Below are positions 1 to 8,574 of a DNA stretch of 41,427 bases, one piece after another. Positions within the stretch are counted from its first letter, which is position 1. Every line of letters starts with the position of its first letter. The stretch is from Nitrospira sp. SB0662_bin_26 (GTDB taxonomy: Bacteria > Nitrospirota > Nitrospiria > Nitrospirales > UBA8639), in assembly GCA_009840285.1 (NCBI GenBank), contig VXOF01000105.1:1-41427 (forward strand). The letters are read 5' to 3'. Under the pieces are notes generated by a model. That model did not search any database and was not told the origin of the DNA. It saw only the letters and a program-made list of their open reading frames with translations. The position numbers and the translations under genes are program-made.

Positions 1-146
1 TGTTTCCAAAAATCGGCATCCGTCTGAGGGGGCGTTTGGACGTGGATTGTATGTTCGCCTACGTCCTGCAGGTGGCGGTTTATATTCTTCTGTTTTTCCT
101 CGCAAAACCACGACCAGGTGGCTATCCCCGGCAAAATAGGCTTCAT
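1..146 (-). CDS. N-terminal fragment of an unidentified protein, cut by the left window edge
   Basis: An ATG at 146-144 opens a frame with no stop for 48 codons to the window edge. It begins MKPILPGIATWSWFCEEKQ and ends in ...TDADFWK. The ATG overlaps the TGA of the small gene upstream (ATGA arrangement), so the two are probably translationally coupled. The opening 'PGI-TWSWF' loosely resembles the start of some metallo-beta-lactamase-fold hydrolases. No metal-binding motif is visible in this part, so the resemblance is only a hint. It is a real gene mainly because of the coupling and the open frame. Confidence 0.45.
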   Translation of the reverse strand, partial: MKPILPGIATWSWFCEEKQKNINRHLQDVGEHTIHVQTPPQTDADFWK

Positions 147-382
147 AGCTCGGCAATCGCCTCCTTGAGCATGGTCGTTGTTTTGGACAAAATGTCATCT
201 TCCGAAGACAGATCAAGAATGTCGTCTTCCGGCACCATAATGAATTTACGGTTTCCGTCCTTGGTCAGAGAAATCAGGAACCGGCCGTTGGAGGGAGTGG
301 TTGGAATGACTACTTCGACCGTGCTCTCGATGCCCTTCACCAATTCAAGAAATTTTGCTTTCCCCTCTTCAAACTCATCCAT
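143..382 (-). CDS. Small acidic hypothetical protein
   Basis: This is a 79-residue frame from the ATG at 382. A GTG at 403 would give 86 residues. The ATG is preferred because an AAAGGG lies about 12 nt upstream, while the GTG has no ribosome-binding site. The protein is soluble and charged, with no signal peptide or membrane segment. It has a short beta-rich middle (EVVIPTTPSNGRFLISLTKD) and a helical acidic C-terminus. I do not recognise a family. Its stop codon overlaps the start of the next, window-truncated gene, which suggests a two-gene transcript. Confidence 0.55.
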   Translation of the reverse strand: MDEFEEGKAKFLELVKGIESTVEVVIPTTPSNGRFLISLTKDGNRKFIMVPEDDILDLSSEDDILSKTTTMLKEAIAEL

Positions 383-486
383 ATCGTTCTTGAACCCTTT
401 CACTCAAATGGAAAAACCAAGACCGGCTGAAAAGCCGCTGGTCGGCACGGACAGGCCATGCTCCGAGAAAGGCATGGCTCCAAACC

Positions 487-1020
487 TCATAAGGCGGTCG
501 ATCCGGAGGAGCCTCCCAACAATTTGTTGACTTCGGCCAAAATAGCTTCATGATTGGCCAGATCCATATTTCCCACTCGCTGCCATTGTATGACGCCGTT
601 TTGATCCAGAATGTACACGTTCGGAATAAAGCGTCCTCCGCCGTACAGTTTATCGGTCACTTGATCAGGGTCCGTGAGATAGGGATATGTGACTTTCACG
701 GGAAAGACGCTGAGAAATTCCAGGACGTCCGCTTGGGAATCGCCCGAGGAGTTCACGCCGATCACCGCGACGTTTTGTCCGCGCGTGGCTTCATAGACCT
801 TTTGTAAATTCGTGCCTTGCACCAAACACGGTTCGCAAATATGAAAGAGACCCAGCACCACGACTTTACCCTGGAAATCTTTCAGCGAAACGGGGTCCCC
901 CGTGACCGAGGTGAGCGAAAAGGATGGCGCCGGCTCACCGACTTTGAAGAAGCCTGCGGCCCAGGCCATCGTTACCATGGCTATGGAAAGCGTAAGCGTT
1001 AAAACGAGTTGGCGTTTCAT
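487..1020 (-). CDS. Exported TlpA/AhpC-type thioredoxin-fold protein
   Basis: A 177-residue thiol-disulfide protein. The ATG at 1020 is chosen because GGAGG lies a few bases upstream (GGAGGATGTC then ATG); the frame itself runs back to 1059. Residues 1-22 form a Sec signal peptide ending ...AWAAG. The rest is a redoxin domain: the GEPAPSFSL opening typical of TlpA/AhpC proteins, 'GKVVVLGLFHICEPC' with a CxxC pair at Cys62 and Cys65, and the cis-Pro region 'RFIPNVYILD'. Members act outside the cytoplasm in thiol reduction or cytochrome maturation. The exact partner cannot be told; no cytochrome gene is adjacent. It lies downstream of purF with a gap of about 140 bp, so it may be transcribed separately. 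Confidence 0.85.
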   Translation of the reverse strand: MKRQLVLTLTLSIAMVTMAWAAGFFKVGEPAPSFSLTSVTGDPVSLKDFQGKVVVLGLFHICEPCLVQGTNLQKVYEATRGQNVAVIGVNSSGDSQADVLEFLSVFPVKVTYPYLTDPDQVTDKLYGGGRFIPNVYILDQNGVIQWQRVGNMDLANHEAILAEVNKLLGGSSGSTAL

Positions 1021-1130
1021 GACATCCTCCACTTTGCTGGCAGCGAACAATGCGGACAACGATTATAAAAATCTTAACACACGATTTTTCAGGCGGGCAA
1101 TCAACGGAGAGTATGCGGTTTTACCTCCCC

Positions 1131-1159
1131 CCCTCACCTTTCCCGTGCCGGGGCGAGGG
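1131..1159 (-). terminator. GC-rich hairpin after purF
   Basis: CCCTCACC at 1131-1138 pairs with GGCGAGGG at 1152-1159 (one G-U pair), just beyond the purF stop at 1164. No T-run follows on the minus strand, so this is at best a transcript-end hairpin and not a classical intrinsic terminator. Confidence 0.3.
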
Positions 1160-1163
1160 AGCA

Positions 1164-2624
1164 CTATCTGGAAGTGCTCGCGTCGAACAGGCCGAGTTGT
1201 TGTTCTTCGGCTTTGGTGAAGGCAATGGGATATTGTTCGGTGAAGCAGGCATGACAGTAGTGGTCGTTTCGACCCGGGGCAGCGTTGAGCATGCCGTCCA
1301 AACTCAGGTATTGGAGACTGTCGGCCGTGATGTACTTGCGGATTTCCTCGACGGAATGACTCGAACCGATCAATTCTTTCTGCGTGGGCGTGTCAATGCC
1401 GTAAAAGCACGGAGCGATTGTGGGCGGCGAACTGATGCGCACGTGGACTTCCTTGACCCCGGCGTTCCGGATCATTTTGATGATTTTCCGGCTTGTCGTT
1501 CCTCGCACGATGGAGTCATCCACCACCACGACACGGCGTCCTTTGAGGACCTCGGGGACCACGTTCAATTTTAATTTCACGCCGAAATGCCGGATGGATT
1601 GTTCGGGTTCGATAAACGTCCGGCCGATGTAATGGTTGCGCGTGAGCCCGATTTCAAACGGAATCCCCGACCCCTCCGCGTATCCCAGGGCCGCGGGCAC
1701 CCCGGAATCCGGCACGGGAATGACGACGTCCGCGGGCACGTGCGCTTCCTTGGCCAATTGCCGGCCAAGGGCTTTTCGAATGGGATAGACGGCGTGGTCA
1801 CCGAATATTTTGGAATCGGGTCTCGCAAAATAGACGTATTCAAATACGCATTTTGCAGGTTTTTCCGGCGGGATAAACGGATGATGCGAGGTCATCCCAT
1901 CGTCGTTGATGACGATAAGTTCCCCCGGCTCGACTTCCCGCACGAACTCGCCGCCCATGAGATCAAACGCACAGGTTTCCGAGGCGACCATCCAAGCGTC
2001 CTTGAATTTTCCCAGACACAACGGCCGGAACCCATAAGGATCTCTCACGGCGATCAGGTCGTGGTCGGTCAACAGCACCAGCGAATAGGCTCCCCTGACC
2101 AAGGAGAGCGCTTCGGTCAACCGGTCGAGTAACGTATCGCCCTTGGAGTGGGCGATCAGGTGGATGATGACTTCAGTATCGGAATCGGATTGAAAAATGG
2201 CGCCATACGCTTCGAGCTCGCTACGCAGCATCCATGCATTGGTGAGATTACCGTTGTGCGCCACGGCCAAATTTCCGAATGCGAAATTGACGGTTAGCGG
2301 TTGGACGTTGCGAACATGGCTTTCCCCGGCGGTGGAATACCGGTTGTGGCCGATGGCCTTATTCCCTCGCAGGCGGCGAATTTCTTTTTTCGTGAAAATA
2401 TCCGAGACCAGCCCAATCCCTTTTTCCGTGTAAAAATTCCGTTCGTCGGATGAGACAATTCCTGATCCTTCCTGCCCTCGATGCTGTAACGCGTACAACC
2501 CCAGATAAGTGAAATTCGAGGCTTCCCGGTGCCCGTAAATGCCGAACACCGCACATTCGTCCTGAAATTTGTCGGGGGCAATCAGGTGTACAGGCGCGTG
2601 GATATTTTTTGACGATTGATTCAT
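1164..2624 (-). CDS. purF: Amidophosphoribosyltransferase
   Basis: First step of de novo purine synthesis: PRPP plus glutamine gives phosphoribosylamine. The ATG at 2624 gives 486 residues and starts 7 bp after the purL stop; the longer frame to 2687 lies inside purL. A 23-residue propeptide precedes the catalytic Cys24 in 'QDECAVFGIYG', as in Bacillus-type PurF that is processed to expose the N-terminal cysteine. The Ntn glutaminase domain spans about 24-250 (HNRYSTAG, HNGNLTN, RDPYGFRPL). The phosphoribosyltransferase domain has the PRPP loop 'VVVVDDSIVRGTT' near 366-377. Cys259, Cys406, Cys457 and Cys460 match the 4Fe-4S ligand pattern of the iron-sulfur class. It forms an operon with purL. 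Confidence 0.97.
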   Translation of the reverse strand: MNQSSKNIHAPVHLIAPDKFQDECAVFGIYGHREASNFTYLGLYALQHRGQEGSGIVSSDERNFYTEKGIGLVSDIFTKKEIRRLRGNKAIGHNRYSTAGESHVRNVQPLTVNFAFGNLAVAHNGNLTNAWMLRSELEAYGAIFQSDSDTEVIIHLIAHSKGDTLLDRLTEALSLVRGAYSLVLLTDHDLIAVRDPYGFRPLCLGKFKDAWMVASETCAFDLMGGEFVREVEPGELIVINDDGMTSHHPFIPPEKPAKCVFEYVYFARPDSKIFGDHAVYPIRKALGRQLAKEAHVPADVVIPVPDSGVPAALGYAEGSGIPFEIGLTRNHYIGRTFIEPEQSIRHFGVKLKLNVVPEVLKGRRVVVVDDSIVRGTTSRKIIKMIRNAGVKEVHVRISSPPTIAPCFYGIDTPTQKELIGSSHSVEEIRKYITADSLQYLSLDGMLNAAPGRNDHYCHACFTEQYPIAFTKAEEQQLGLFDASTSR

Positions 2625-2631
2625 GCTTCGC

Positions 2632-4875
2632 TCAGGCCGACAGTTTGGATTCCAGACTTCGGCTCCATCGTTCGAATAATTCCGCAACAGGCATATCGAT
2701 CATCGACTGTTCATTCACACGAACCATCAAGCGGTCTCCGCCGACCGTGCCGATATCCTGCGCTGGCACGTCATGCTCTCGGGCAATGGCCGTCACGCGC
2801 TCGGCATGCGCCGGCGATATCGAGAGAAGAATTCGTGAAGGACTTTCTCCAAAAAGCAAGGCGTCCGTACGAAGACCGTTCGAATCAAGCCTAATTGTCG
2901 CCCCTGACGGCTTGTCCGGGGTCGCCTGCGGTGAAAAACATGATTCCGCCAACGTCACGGCCAATCCACCATCCGAACAATCATGAGCGGACTGCACCAA
3001 CCCTTCCGTCGCCAAGCGGAGCATGCACGCGTGCAATGTCTTTTCCGTCTCGAGATTGAGCCACGGTGGAACGCCCTGCTCCCGATAATGTACGACTTTC
3101 AGGTATTCGGTTCCACCCAAATCTTCCTGGGTCTCGCCTAAAAGAAGAACCCGATCCCCCGGAGTTTTAAACCATTGCGTGATCATGCGGTCGGCCGGTT
3201 CGATGAGCCCGACCATGCCGATAATGGGCGTGGGATAAATGGACAAGCCATTAGTTTCGTTATACAGGCTGACGTTGCCGCTGACAACAGGAATGCCGAA
3301 AGTCCGGCAGGCATCGGCAATACCTTCAACGGCCAACACGAACTGCCACATAATATCCTGCCGTTCCGGATTTCCGAAATTCAGGCAATCCGTCACTCCG
3401 ATGGGTTGCCCCCCCGAGCACACGAGGTTTCGGGCCGCTTCCGCCACGGTCAAGGTACCGCCCACGTACGGGTTCAAGAGGCAGTACCGGCTGTTGCCGT
3501 CCGTCGTGACGGCCAAGGCCTTATTCGTGCCTTTGATGCGCATCACGGCGGCATCCGAACCGGGACGGACAATGGTATCGATGCCCACCATGTGATCGTA
3601 TTGTCGATAGACCCAGGCCTTGCTGGCAATGGTCGGCGAATCCAGTAACCGGAGAAGGGCGGTTTCCGCATCCTGCACATCGGGCAGATTTTCAATTGTC
3701 AGGGATTGCAGGAGATCCTGGTATTCGGGAGGTTTGGCCGGGCGCTCGTATTTGGGACTTTCATCAACGAGAGCCTTCGCCGGAATTTCCGCCACCACGG
3801 TTCCCTGTTCCTTGATACGGACATACCCGTCATCCGTGACCTTCCCGATCACCGCCGCATCAATCCCCCATTTTCGGCAAATGGCAATGACCCGATCTTC
3901 TTTCCCTGCATCGGCTACGAGTAACATGCGTTCCTGGGATTCCGACAGCATCAACTCATAGGGCGTCATGTTCGGCTCGCGTCGTGGCACGTCGGCCAGT
4001 TCCAATTCAATGCCCGTGCCGGCCCTGGAGGCCATTTCACAGGATGAACTCGTGAGCCCGGCCGCGCCCATGTCCTGGATGCCGACCAGGAGCCGTTGGT
4101 CCAGGAATTCCAGACAGGCTTCCAGGAGCAATTTTTCCAGAAACGGGTCGCCGACCTGGACGTTGGGTCGCTTCTGTTCGGAGGCGTCGTCGAAACTGTC
4201 GGAAGCCATCGTGGCCCCATGGATGCCGTCTCGACCGGTTTTGGCGCCGATGTACAAGACCGGATTGCCGACGCCACGGGCCCGGCCCAGAAGCAACTCA
4301 TCGGTTTTAACGATGCCTAGGCAAAAGACGTTCACCAAGGGGTTCTTGGCATAAATATCGTTAAACGTGATTTCGCCGCCGACCGTGGGGACGCCGATAC
4401 AGTTCCCGTACCAGGAAATACCGGAAACCACGCCTTTTAAAAGATGACGATTCTTGGGCAGATCCAGTTCGCCGAACCGGAGTGAATCCAGCAAGGCAAT
4501 GGGCCTGGCGCCCATGGTGAAAATGTCGCGTAAAATCCCACCGACCCCGGTGGCCGCGCCCTGGAACGGTTCGATAAACGACGGATGATTATGGGATTCC
4601 ATTTTAAAGACCGCGGAGAGCCCGTCGCCGATATCCACAGCCCCGGCATTCTCTCCCGGACCCTGGACTACCCGCTCGCCCTCGGTGGGAAATCGCTTCA
4701 AATGGACCCTTGAACTCTTATAGGAACAATGTTCGCTCCACATCACCGAAAAGATCCCAAGTTCCGTCAGGTTCGGCTCCCGGCCCAAGTGCTTAAGGAT
4801 CTGCCCATATTCCTCTTCTGTCAGGCCGTGTCGCTGAATCACTTCGGACGTAATGTGTGTGGATTCCTGCCCCAT
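2632..4875 (-). CDS. purL: Phosphoribosylformylglycinamidine synthase II
   Basis: The 747-residue synthetase subunit that converts FGAR to FGAM with ATP and ammonia delivered by PurQ. The length and the absence of a C-terminal glutaminase domain show the small PurL type, which works with PurS and PurQ; neither is visible in this window. Family motifs include '[19 protein letters not shown]' near the N-terminus, '[19 protein letters not shown]' and, in the second half, '[12 protein letters not shown]'. The ATG at 4875 agrees with the family start, but no Shine-Dalgarno is visible. Instead an AT-rich inverted repeat abuts the start codon (see 4876-4902). The gene lies 7 bp upstream of purF and both are clearly co-transcribed. 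Confidence 0.97.
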   Translation of the reverse strand: MGQESTHITSEVIQRHGLTEEEYGQILKHLGREPNLTELGIFSVMWSEHCSYKSSRVHLKRFPTEGERVVQGPGENAGAVDIGDGLSAVFKMESHNHPSFIEPFQGAATGVGGILRDIFTMGARPIALLDSLRFGELDLPKNRHLLKGVVSGISWYGNCIGVPTVGGEITFNDIYAKNPLVNVFCLGIVKTDELLLGRARGVGNPVLYIGAKTGRDGIHGATMASDSFDDASEQKRPNVQVGDPFLEKLLLEACLEFLDQRLLVGIQDMGAAGLTSSSCEMASRAGTGIELELADVPRREPNMTPYELMLSESQERMLLVADAGKEDRVIAICRKWGIDAAVIGKVTDDGYVRIKEQGTVVAEIPAKALVDESPKYERPAKPPEYQDLLQSLTIENLPDVQDAETALLRLLDSPTIASKAWVYRQYDHMVGIDTIVRPGSDAAVMRIKGTNKALAVTTDGNSRYCLLNPYVGGTLTVAEAARNLVCSGGQPIGVTDCLNFGNPERQDIMWQFVLAVEGIADACRTFGIPVVSGNVSLYNETNGLSIYPTPIIGMVGLIEPADRMITQWFKTPGDRVLLLGETQEDLGGTEYLKVVHYREQGVPPWLNLETEKTLHACMLRLATEGLVQSAHDCSDGGLAVTLAESCFSPQATPDKPSGATIRLDSNGLRTDALLFGESPSRILLSISPAHAERVTAIAREHDVPAQDIGTVGGDRLMVRVNEQSMIDMPVAELFERWSRSLESKLSA

Positions 4876-4914
4876 TATAATTTATGTTGAACTTAAATTA
4901 TAGTTCATAACTAT
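4876..4914 (-). promoter_or_regulatory. AT-rich nested inverted repeats abutting the purL start
   Basis: TATAATTTA (4876-4884) and TAAATTATA (4894-4902) form a perfect 9-bp inverted repeat ending at the purL ATG. A second one, ATAGTT/AACTAT (4900-4914), overlaps it. The whole 4876-4950 gap is much more AT-rich than its surroundings. It may be a promoter/operator or a hairpin that controls purL translation. The function is inferred only from position. Confidence 0.4.
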
Positions 4915-4950
4915 TTATAAATATTGAATTTTAGTATTTTCTTGAATACA

Positions 4951-5814
4951 TTAATCATGGTCCGGCTTAACACCAAGGATATACGTGATCCATGCCGTAT
5001 CGGGTTCCCCGTTTTCCGAGCGGTGATAGGTGCCTGTCCCTTCATTGGTCTTTTTGTTGGTGCCTTCCCACAGAAAATGCACGTCCCGGAATCCGGCTTC
5101 ATTCAGCAATTCCATGACTTCAGGCATGGTCCACATACGCCAGTCATAGACAAAGGCATTGCGCATTTCACTCCCGTCCTGAAATGCAAAATGCATGCGC
5201 ATCGTACAGAAGTACGTGGCAGGATCGAAGGCGTCCTGGTCCCAAATGAAGGTAAAATCGCCAATGCCGTCATCATCGGGGTTGTCGATGTCACGGGGCT
5301 CTTCCTGTAAAATCTGGCTTTCACTCCCTCCCCAAATGTCCAGGAGAAATATGCCGCCCGGCTGAAGGGATTCTTTTGTTCTTTTGAAATATTGCAGGAG
5401 CGTGGGACGATCCTTGAAGACCATGTAGCTGAAGTTCAACGCCATGGCCAATTGGACGTGTGCAGGATGAGCGTCCAACACGTTGCCGTGGATGAGCGTC
5501 AGGCGGTTTTGCTGATCCACGGTCAAAGTCGACACGTTATGTTTGATGCCCCAATTGAGCGTCGGCCAATCCAGATCAATGCCGATGGCGTGATTCTCGG
5601 GGTGCTGCGTCACGAAATACGCGGACAACGCGGCGGTGCCACAGAAATCTTCACGCAACGAACGCAAGGGCCGGCCTGTATAGTCCTCAAAATATTCGGC
5701 AAAAAACGGAACGTCGAAATCCGGACTTTGAACGCTCTTCTGGTACAGGACATGAGGATCGGCCAACTCAGCCATGGACGGACGTTTCCTGGCCTGCTTA
5801 CGCACTTTTTTCAT
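4951..5814 (-). CDS. Class I SAM-dependent methyltransferase of unknown substrate
   Basis: A 287-residue cytoplasmic protein with a Rossmann methyltransferase core. 'LREDFCGTAALSAYFV' (about 53-68) is a variant of the SAM-binding motif I. 'HAIGIDLDWPTLNWG' holds the acidic residue at the end of strand 2. 'LTLIHGNVLD' and 'FSYMVFKDRPTLLQYFKRTKESLQPGGIFLLDIWGG' give the later motifs. The first ~20 residues are basic (MKKVRKQARKRP). The start at 5814 has AAAGGA nine bases upstream. The substrate cannot be read from the sequence, and its neighbour purL may be only a positional neighbour. Confidence 0.8.
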   Translation of the reverse strand: MKKVRKQARKRPSMAELADPHVLYQKSVQSPDFDVPFFAEYFEDYTGRPLRSLREDFCGTAALSAYFVTQHPENHAIGIDLDWPTLNWGIKHNVSTLTVDQQNRLTLIHGNVLDAHPAHVQLAMALNFSYMVFKDRPTLLQYFKRTKESLQPGGIFLLDIWGGSESQILQEEPRDIDNPDDDGIGDFTFIWDQDAFDPATYFCTMRMHFAFQDGSEMRNAFVYDWRMWTMPEVMELLNEAGFRDVHFLWEGTNKKTNEGTGTYHRSENGEPDTAWITYILGVKPDHD

Positions 5815-5893
5815 AAAACGATTCCTTTGTTTTCATGCGATTTGATTTGTGGTGCATGAACGGGACAAAAGATATGTCCGTAACCACAAGTTT

Positions 5894-5993
5894 GTATCAT
5901 AAGGGAAAACCGTTGCAGGGAACAACGATCGTTGTTCCCTGCCGCTTGGCGGTGACCAACAGTTGTCCTGTTCCGGTGAATTTTTTATGATAC
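5894..5993. repeat. 100-bp inverted-repeat element with a perfect 28-bp palindrome
   Basis: GTATCATAA (5894-5902) and TTATGATAC (5985-5993) form perfect outer arms. Inside, 5915-5942 is a perfect uninterrupted palindrome whose half is GCAGGGAACAACGA followed by its exact complement. It lies in the 388-bp gap between a minus-strand methyltransferase start (5814) and a plus-strand gene start (6202), just left of a 142-bp repeat copy. It could be an operator, a cruciform site or a small mobile element. Confidence 0.75.
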
Positions 5994-6013
5994 GATAACG
6001 ATTGTGTTCTATA

Positions 6014-6155
6014 GGAACCTCTGATTTATTGTGATAGCGGGATGCAGGGCAAGGCGTCCCGGAGCGAAACCCGAAGCTTATCAGAGAGATAGGTGAGGGT
6101 TGAGCGAGGATACAACGCAGCCATGCGTCCGATAGTGCACTAAATCAGAGGTTCC
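6014..6155 (+). repeat. 142-bp MITE-like repeat, copy 1
   Basis: Ends are GGAACCTCTGATTTA and its complement TAAATCAGAGGTTCC. The interior is an imperfect inverted repeat. There is no coding capacity. Orientation is the same as copy 4 and opposite to copies 2, 3 and 5. Flanking bases are TATA on the left and TATT on the right (3 of 4 identical), so a target duplication is possible but degraded. It sits upstream of the DUF3386 gene. Confidence 0.9.
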
Positions 6156-6201
6156 TATTTATCCACGTCCGGTTTTGTGTTTAGGAAGGAGCGTCAGAAG
6201 T

Positions 6202-6873
6202 ATGGAAACGTATGCACGTGAAGAAGGCAAAGCTGAAATCGTCGATGACTCCAGCGCTCGCGAGTTGTTGCGACGCGCGTTTGAGAAAACGTCACGGTGG
6301 CCCGAAAACTTCGGAGGATTTGAAGCCGACCTCCGCATCAACGTGAATGGCGAGGAAACCACCGGGAAAGTCACGGTGAAGTCCTCAAAGGAAGTCGAAG
6401 TGTCTCTTCCGAACGAGGAACTTCAAAAATGGGCTCAAGGTCAAATTTCCATGATCGCCGCGCATCGGGGCCCTCGAAGCTTCGAGGAATCCGATGGAAA
6501 ATACAATCTATCCCTTGAGGGTGAGGAAAATCATCCCCAGGGACCACGGATCAATCTGGGCGATTCCATGGGCTCCACCTATCGCATCAAGGACGATCGT
6601 ATCACCCAAATCAACCGGAAGATGCCGCACGTGGCGTTTACGATCAACGTCGAAGACAGTGCGTTGACGCAGGATGAAAAATACCTGACGACACGGTATA
6701 CCGTGTATTACTACTCGCCCAAGGATGGTTCACTGGCCAACGTGGAGAGTTTTTCGGATTCTCACGCCAGGGTGGGAAACGCTGATCTGCCTGCGACCCG
6801 GCGCATAATTTCCTATGAAAAAGGCGCCACGGTGACGCGGACCATCACGTTTGAAAACCACAAGCCGCTGTAA
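6202..6873 (+). CDS. DUF3386 family protein
   Basis: A 223-residue soluble protein from the ATG at 6202, preceded by AGGAAGGAG about 11 nt upstream; the frame itself extends to 6175. Features that recall the DUF3386 family, best known from cyanobacteria: 'ARELLRRAFEKTSRWPENFGGFEADLRI' near the N-terminus, then beta-rich sequence with 'KDDRITQINRKM', 'TRYTVYYYSPKDGSLANVESF' and 'ATRRIISYEKG'. The family's biochemical function is unknown. There is no signal peptide or membrane segment. The gene stands alone, with a repeat copy and a long palindrome upstream and a convergent gene downstream. Confidence 0.75.
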   Translation: METYAREEGKAEIVDDSSARELLRRAFEKTSRWPENFGGFEADLRINVNGEETTGKVTVKSSKEVEVSLPNEELQKWAQGQISMIAAHRGPRSFEESDGKYNLSLEGEENHPQGPRINLGDSMGSTYRIKDDRITQINRKMPHVAFTINVEDSALTQDEKYLTTRYTVYYYSPKDGSLANVESFSDSHARVGNADLPATRRIISYEKGATVTRTITFENHKPL

Positions 6874-6940
6874 GCGTGACAGTTGTCATAACAAGGCTGT
6901 GACAATCGTCATTGAAGACGATCCGGCGAAGCTGATTTCT

Positions 6941-7010
6941 TTCCCTTCCCCTCCTTTGCCTGCCCTGAGCGTAGCGAAGGGTCAGGAGGGACGAAGGGGA
7001 GGTAGAGAGG
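6941..7010. repeat. Partial copy of a dispersed GC-rich repeat (family B)
   Basis: This stretch contains CCCCTCCTTTGCCTG, then CCTGAGCGTAGCGAAGG and GGGGAGGTAGAGAG. The same blocks occur in the longer copies at 21028-21183 and 36825-36974. It lies between the convergent ends of the DUF3386 and TPM genes. Confidence 0.6.
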
Positions 7011-7033
7011 ATTTCCCGAACCTTCAGCACACA

Positions 7034-7771
7034 TTACGATAACCCCTGCCCTCGCGTACTCCCGCCGAAACCGCCGAAGTTCCCTTTGAAGCCACCCTGG
7101 CCGGTGCTCCAATATCCGCCTCGTCGCCAGCGTTGAAACGGATGCCGCCGTTCCGGGCGGGTAAACCGCCAAAGGGCAAACAGCATGGCTAGCGCCACGG
7201 CCACGTTCATCCAAAACCCAGCACTCGAAGCCCTTTTTGGTTCTGAGGCCGCTTGGACTGCGCTGCCCGAGGCCGCAGCCAATCCGACGGTCGCACGATA
7301 CAAGGATTCTCCGTACCGGGCATTTTGAAACATGGGGATGAGATACTGTCCGGATAATTCATCCAGTTTCGTTTTTCCGACTGCCGAGAGCAAACTACGT
7401 CCGAGGACCACGACGGCTTGTCGTTCCTTCAACGAAGCGAGCAACAACATGCCCCGCTCCTGTTGCGCCGCGCCAATATGCCATTCCTTATACAATCCCT
7501 CGGCATACTCCCGCGCATGCGAGTAAGGGCCGGCTGTCGCAATCGTCACGACAATCATTTCGACTCCGGTCCGGTCTTCCAGTTCTTTGCAAACTGCACG
7601 GATTCGGCTTTGCCAGTCGGAGCCAATCAACTCCGCATAATCGCTGACGTAACCGAGCGGCCTCGGGAAAGCAGATTTCTTTTCCACTCCAGCTGCGCCG
7701 GCCAACCCGGGAGCCCCCCAGACTAATGGCACAAAGAGAAAAACCATGGCTGCCGATCGCCACGTATTCAT
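7034..7771 (-). CDS. TPM-domain membrane-anchored protein
   Basis: A 245-residue envelope protein. Residues 1-27 are a signal peptide (hydrophobic core MVFLFVPLVWGAPGLAG). A TPM domain follows (about 38-165), with 'LGYVSDYAELIG', 'RTGVEMIVVTIATAG', 'YAEGLYKEWHIG', 'ERGMLLLASLKERQAVVVLGR' and 'YLIPMFQNARYGESLYRA'. A membrane helix lies near 187-205, followed by an Arg-rich stretch and a Gly-rich tail (GGFKGNFGGFGGSTRG). TPM proteins are membrane-associated; some plant and bacterial members act as phosphatases or in membrane-complex repair, but the role here is open. The start overlaps the stop of the upstream gene by 4 bp, so the two are coupled. Confidence 0.85.
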   Translation of the reverse strand: MNTWRSAAMVFLFVPLVWGAPGLAGAAGVEKKSAFPRPLGYVSDYAELIGSDWQSRIRAVCKELEDRTGVEMIVVTIATAGPYSHAREYAEGLYKEWHIGAAQQERGMLLLASLKERQAVVVLGRSLLSAVGKTKLDELSGQYLIPMFQNARYGESLYRATVGLAAASGSAVQAASEPKRASSAGFWMNVAVALAMLFALWRFTRPERRHPFQRWRRGGYWSTGQGGFKGNFGGFGGSTRGQGLS

Positions 7772-8535
7772 GATTGAAACTTCTCCTCGTGATTTATCGC
7801 ATCTACCCGGTCCACCAATTGCCCCAAGCCTGTTAGGTACCGTTCCAACAGCTTGGGCAGTTCATGTTTCCCCGGTGTACTGAGGCCACGTTTCAGGCGC
7901 CAGACTTCGAGGAACACCGACGGGTCCACGTCCAGCGTTACTTTTAGTTCATCCAGCACGTCCGGAGATTTCAAGTTCGCCGGATGGTCCAGCAGGCGGT
8001 GCAGGCCGCGGAGACACGGGAGCAGCGAGGTTAACGAGAGGGGTAACAGGGTTTGAATGGCTTCGATCTTGCCCCATCCTTCGACGTAATTTTGGCGGAC
8101 ACGTAGGAGGTTGGCATGGACTTCCTGCCGGCATTGAAGAAACAGGTTGGCGGTATTGACGTGTAGCTCCGGGAACGGATCACGCCCTTCCAGGAGGACA
8201 TGATGTTCCTTGATGCCCAGAAATTCCAATGGAAACACGTCCGATGATTGTTGAAGGTCCTTGTGCGTGAGAAACAACGGGGCGACGATCTTCTCCCTGG
8301 CCCATTGTTTATGAATACCGCTCCACTGTTGAAGCACGGGTTGCGTGATATGTTCGAGGACGATCAGGACGTTGATGTTGGAATATCCCGGCAGAAACTC
8401 ACCACGCGCAGCACTGCCATAAACGAGGATCGATTCGAACGTCAGGCCCTTTTGTTTTTTGATGGAACGGAGAAAACCGCGTAGCGGGGCGTGCGTCTCT
8501 TCCTGCAACTGTGACCAGGGTGGATTGGCGGACAT
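7768..8535 (-). CDS. Nucleotidyltransferase-fold protein with altered active site
   Basis: A 255-residue protein. Residues 35-60 read ILVYGSAARGEFLPGYSNIN then VLIVLE. This is the GS-x-ARG-...-SDxDxxV signature of the pol-beta nucleotidyltransferase superfamily, but both metal-binding aspartates are asparagine (Asn53, Asn55). The region after ~130 is helical. Catalysis by the usual two-metal mechanism is therefore doubtful, and the protein may be a pseudoenzyme that binds nucleotide or RNA. It overlaps the TPM gene by 4 bp (coupled translation), which suggests a shared function. Start at 8535 is an ATG with no strong ribosome-binding site. Confidence 0.7.
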   Translation of the reverse strand: MSANPPWSQLQEETHAPLRGFLRSIKKQKGLTFESILVYGSAARGEFLPGYSNINVLIVLEHITQPVLQQWSGIHKQWAREKIVAPLFLTHKDLQQSSDVFPLEFLGIKEHHVLLEGRDPFPELHVNTANLFLQCRQEVHANLLRVRQNYVEGWGKIEAIQTLLPLSLTSLLPCLRGLHRLLDHPANLKSPDVLDELKVTLDVDPSVFLEVWRLKRGLSTPGKHELPKLLERYLTGLGQLVDRVDAINHEEKFQS

Positions 8536-8574
8536 TCTTACGATCTCATCCGTAATGCGTCGTGAAAATTGGCC

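Noticed and set aside
36-530. A 164-residue plus-strand open frame
   Set aside because: It covers the minus-strand small gene and the end of the thioredoxin gene, has no ribosome-binding site and no family features. The minus-strand frames have better starts and coupling.
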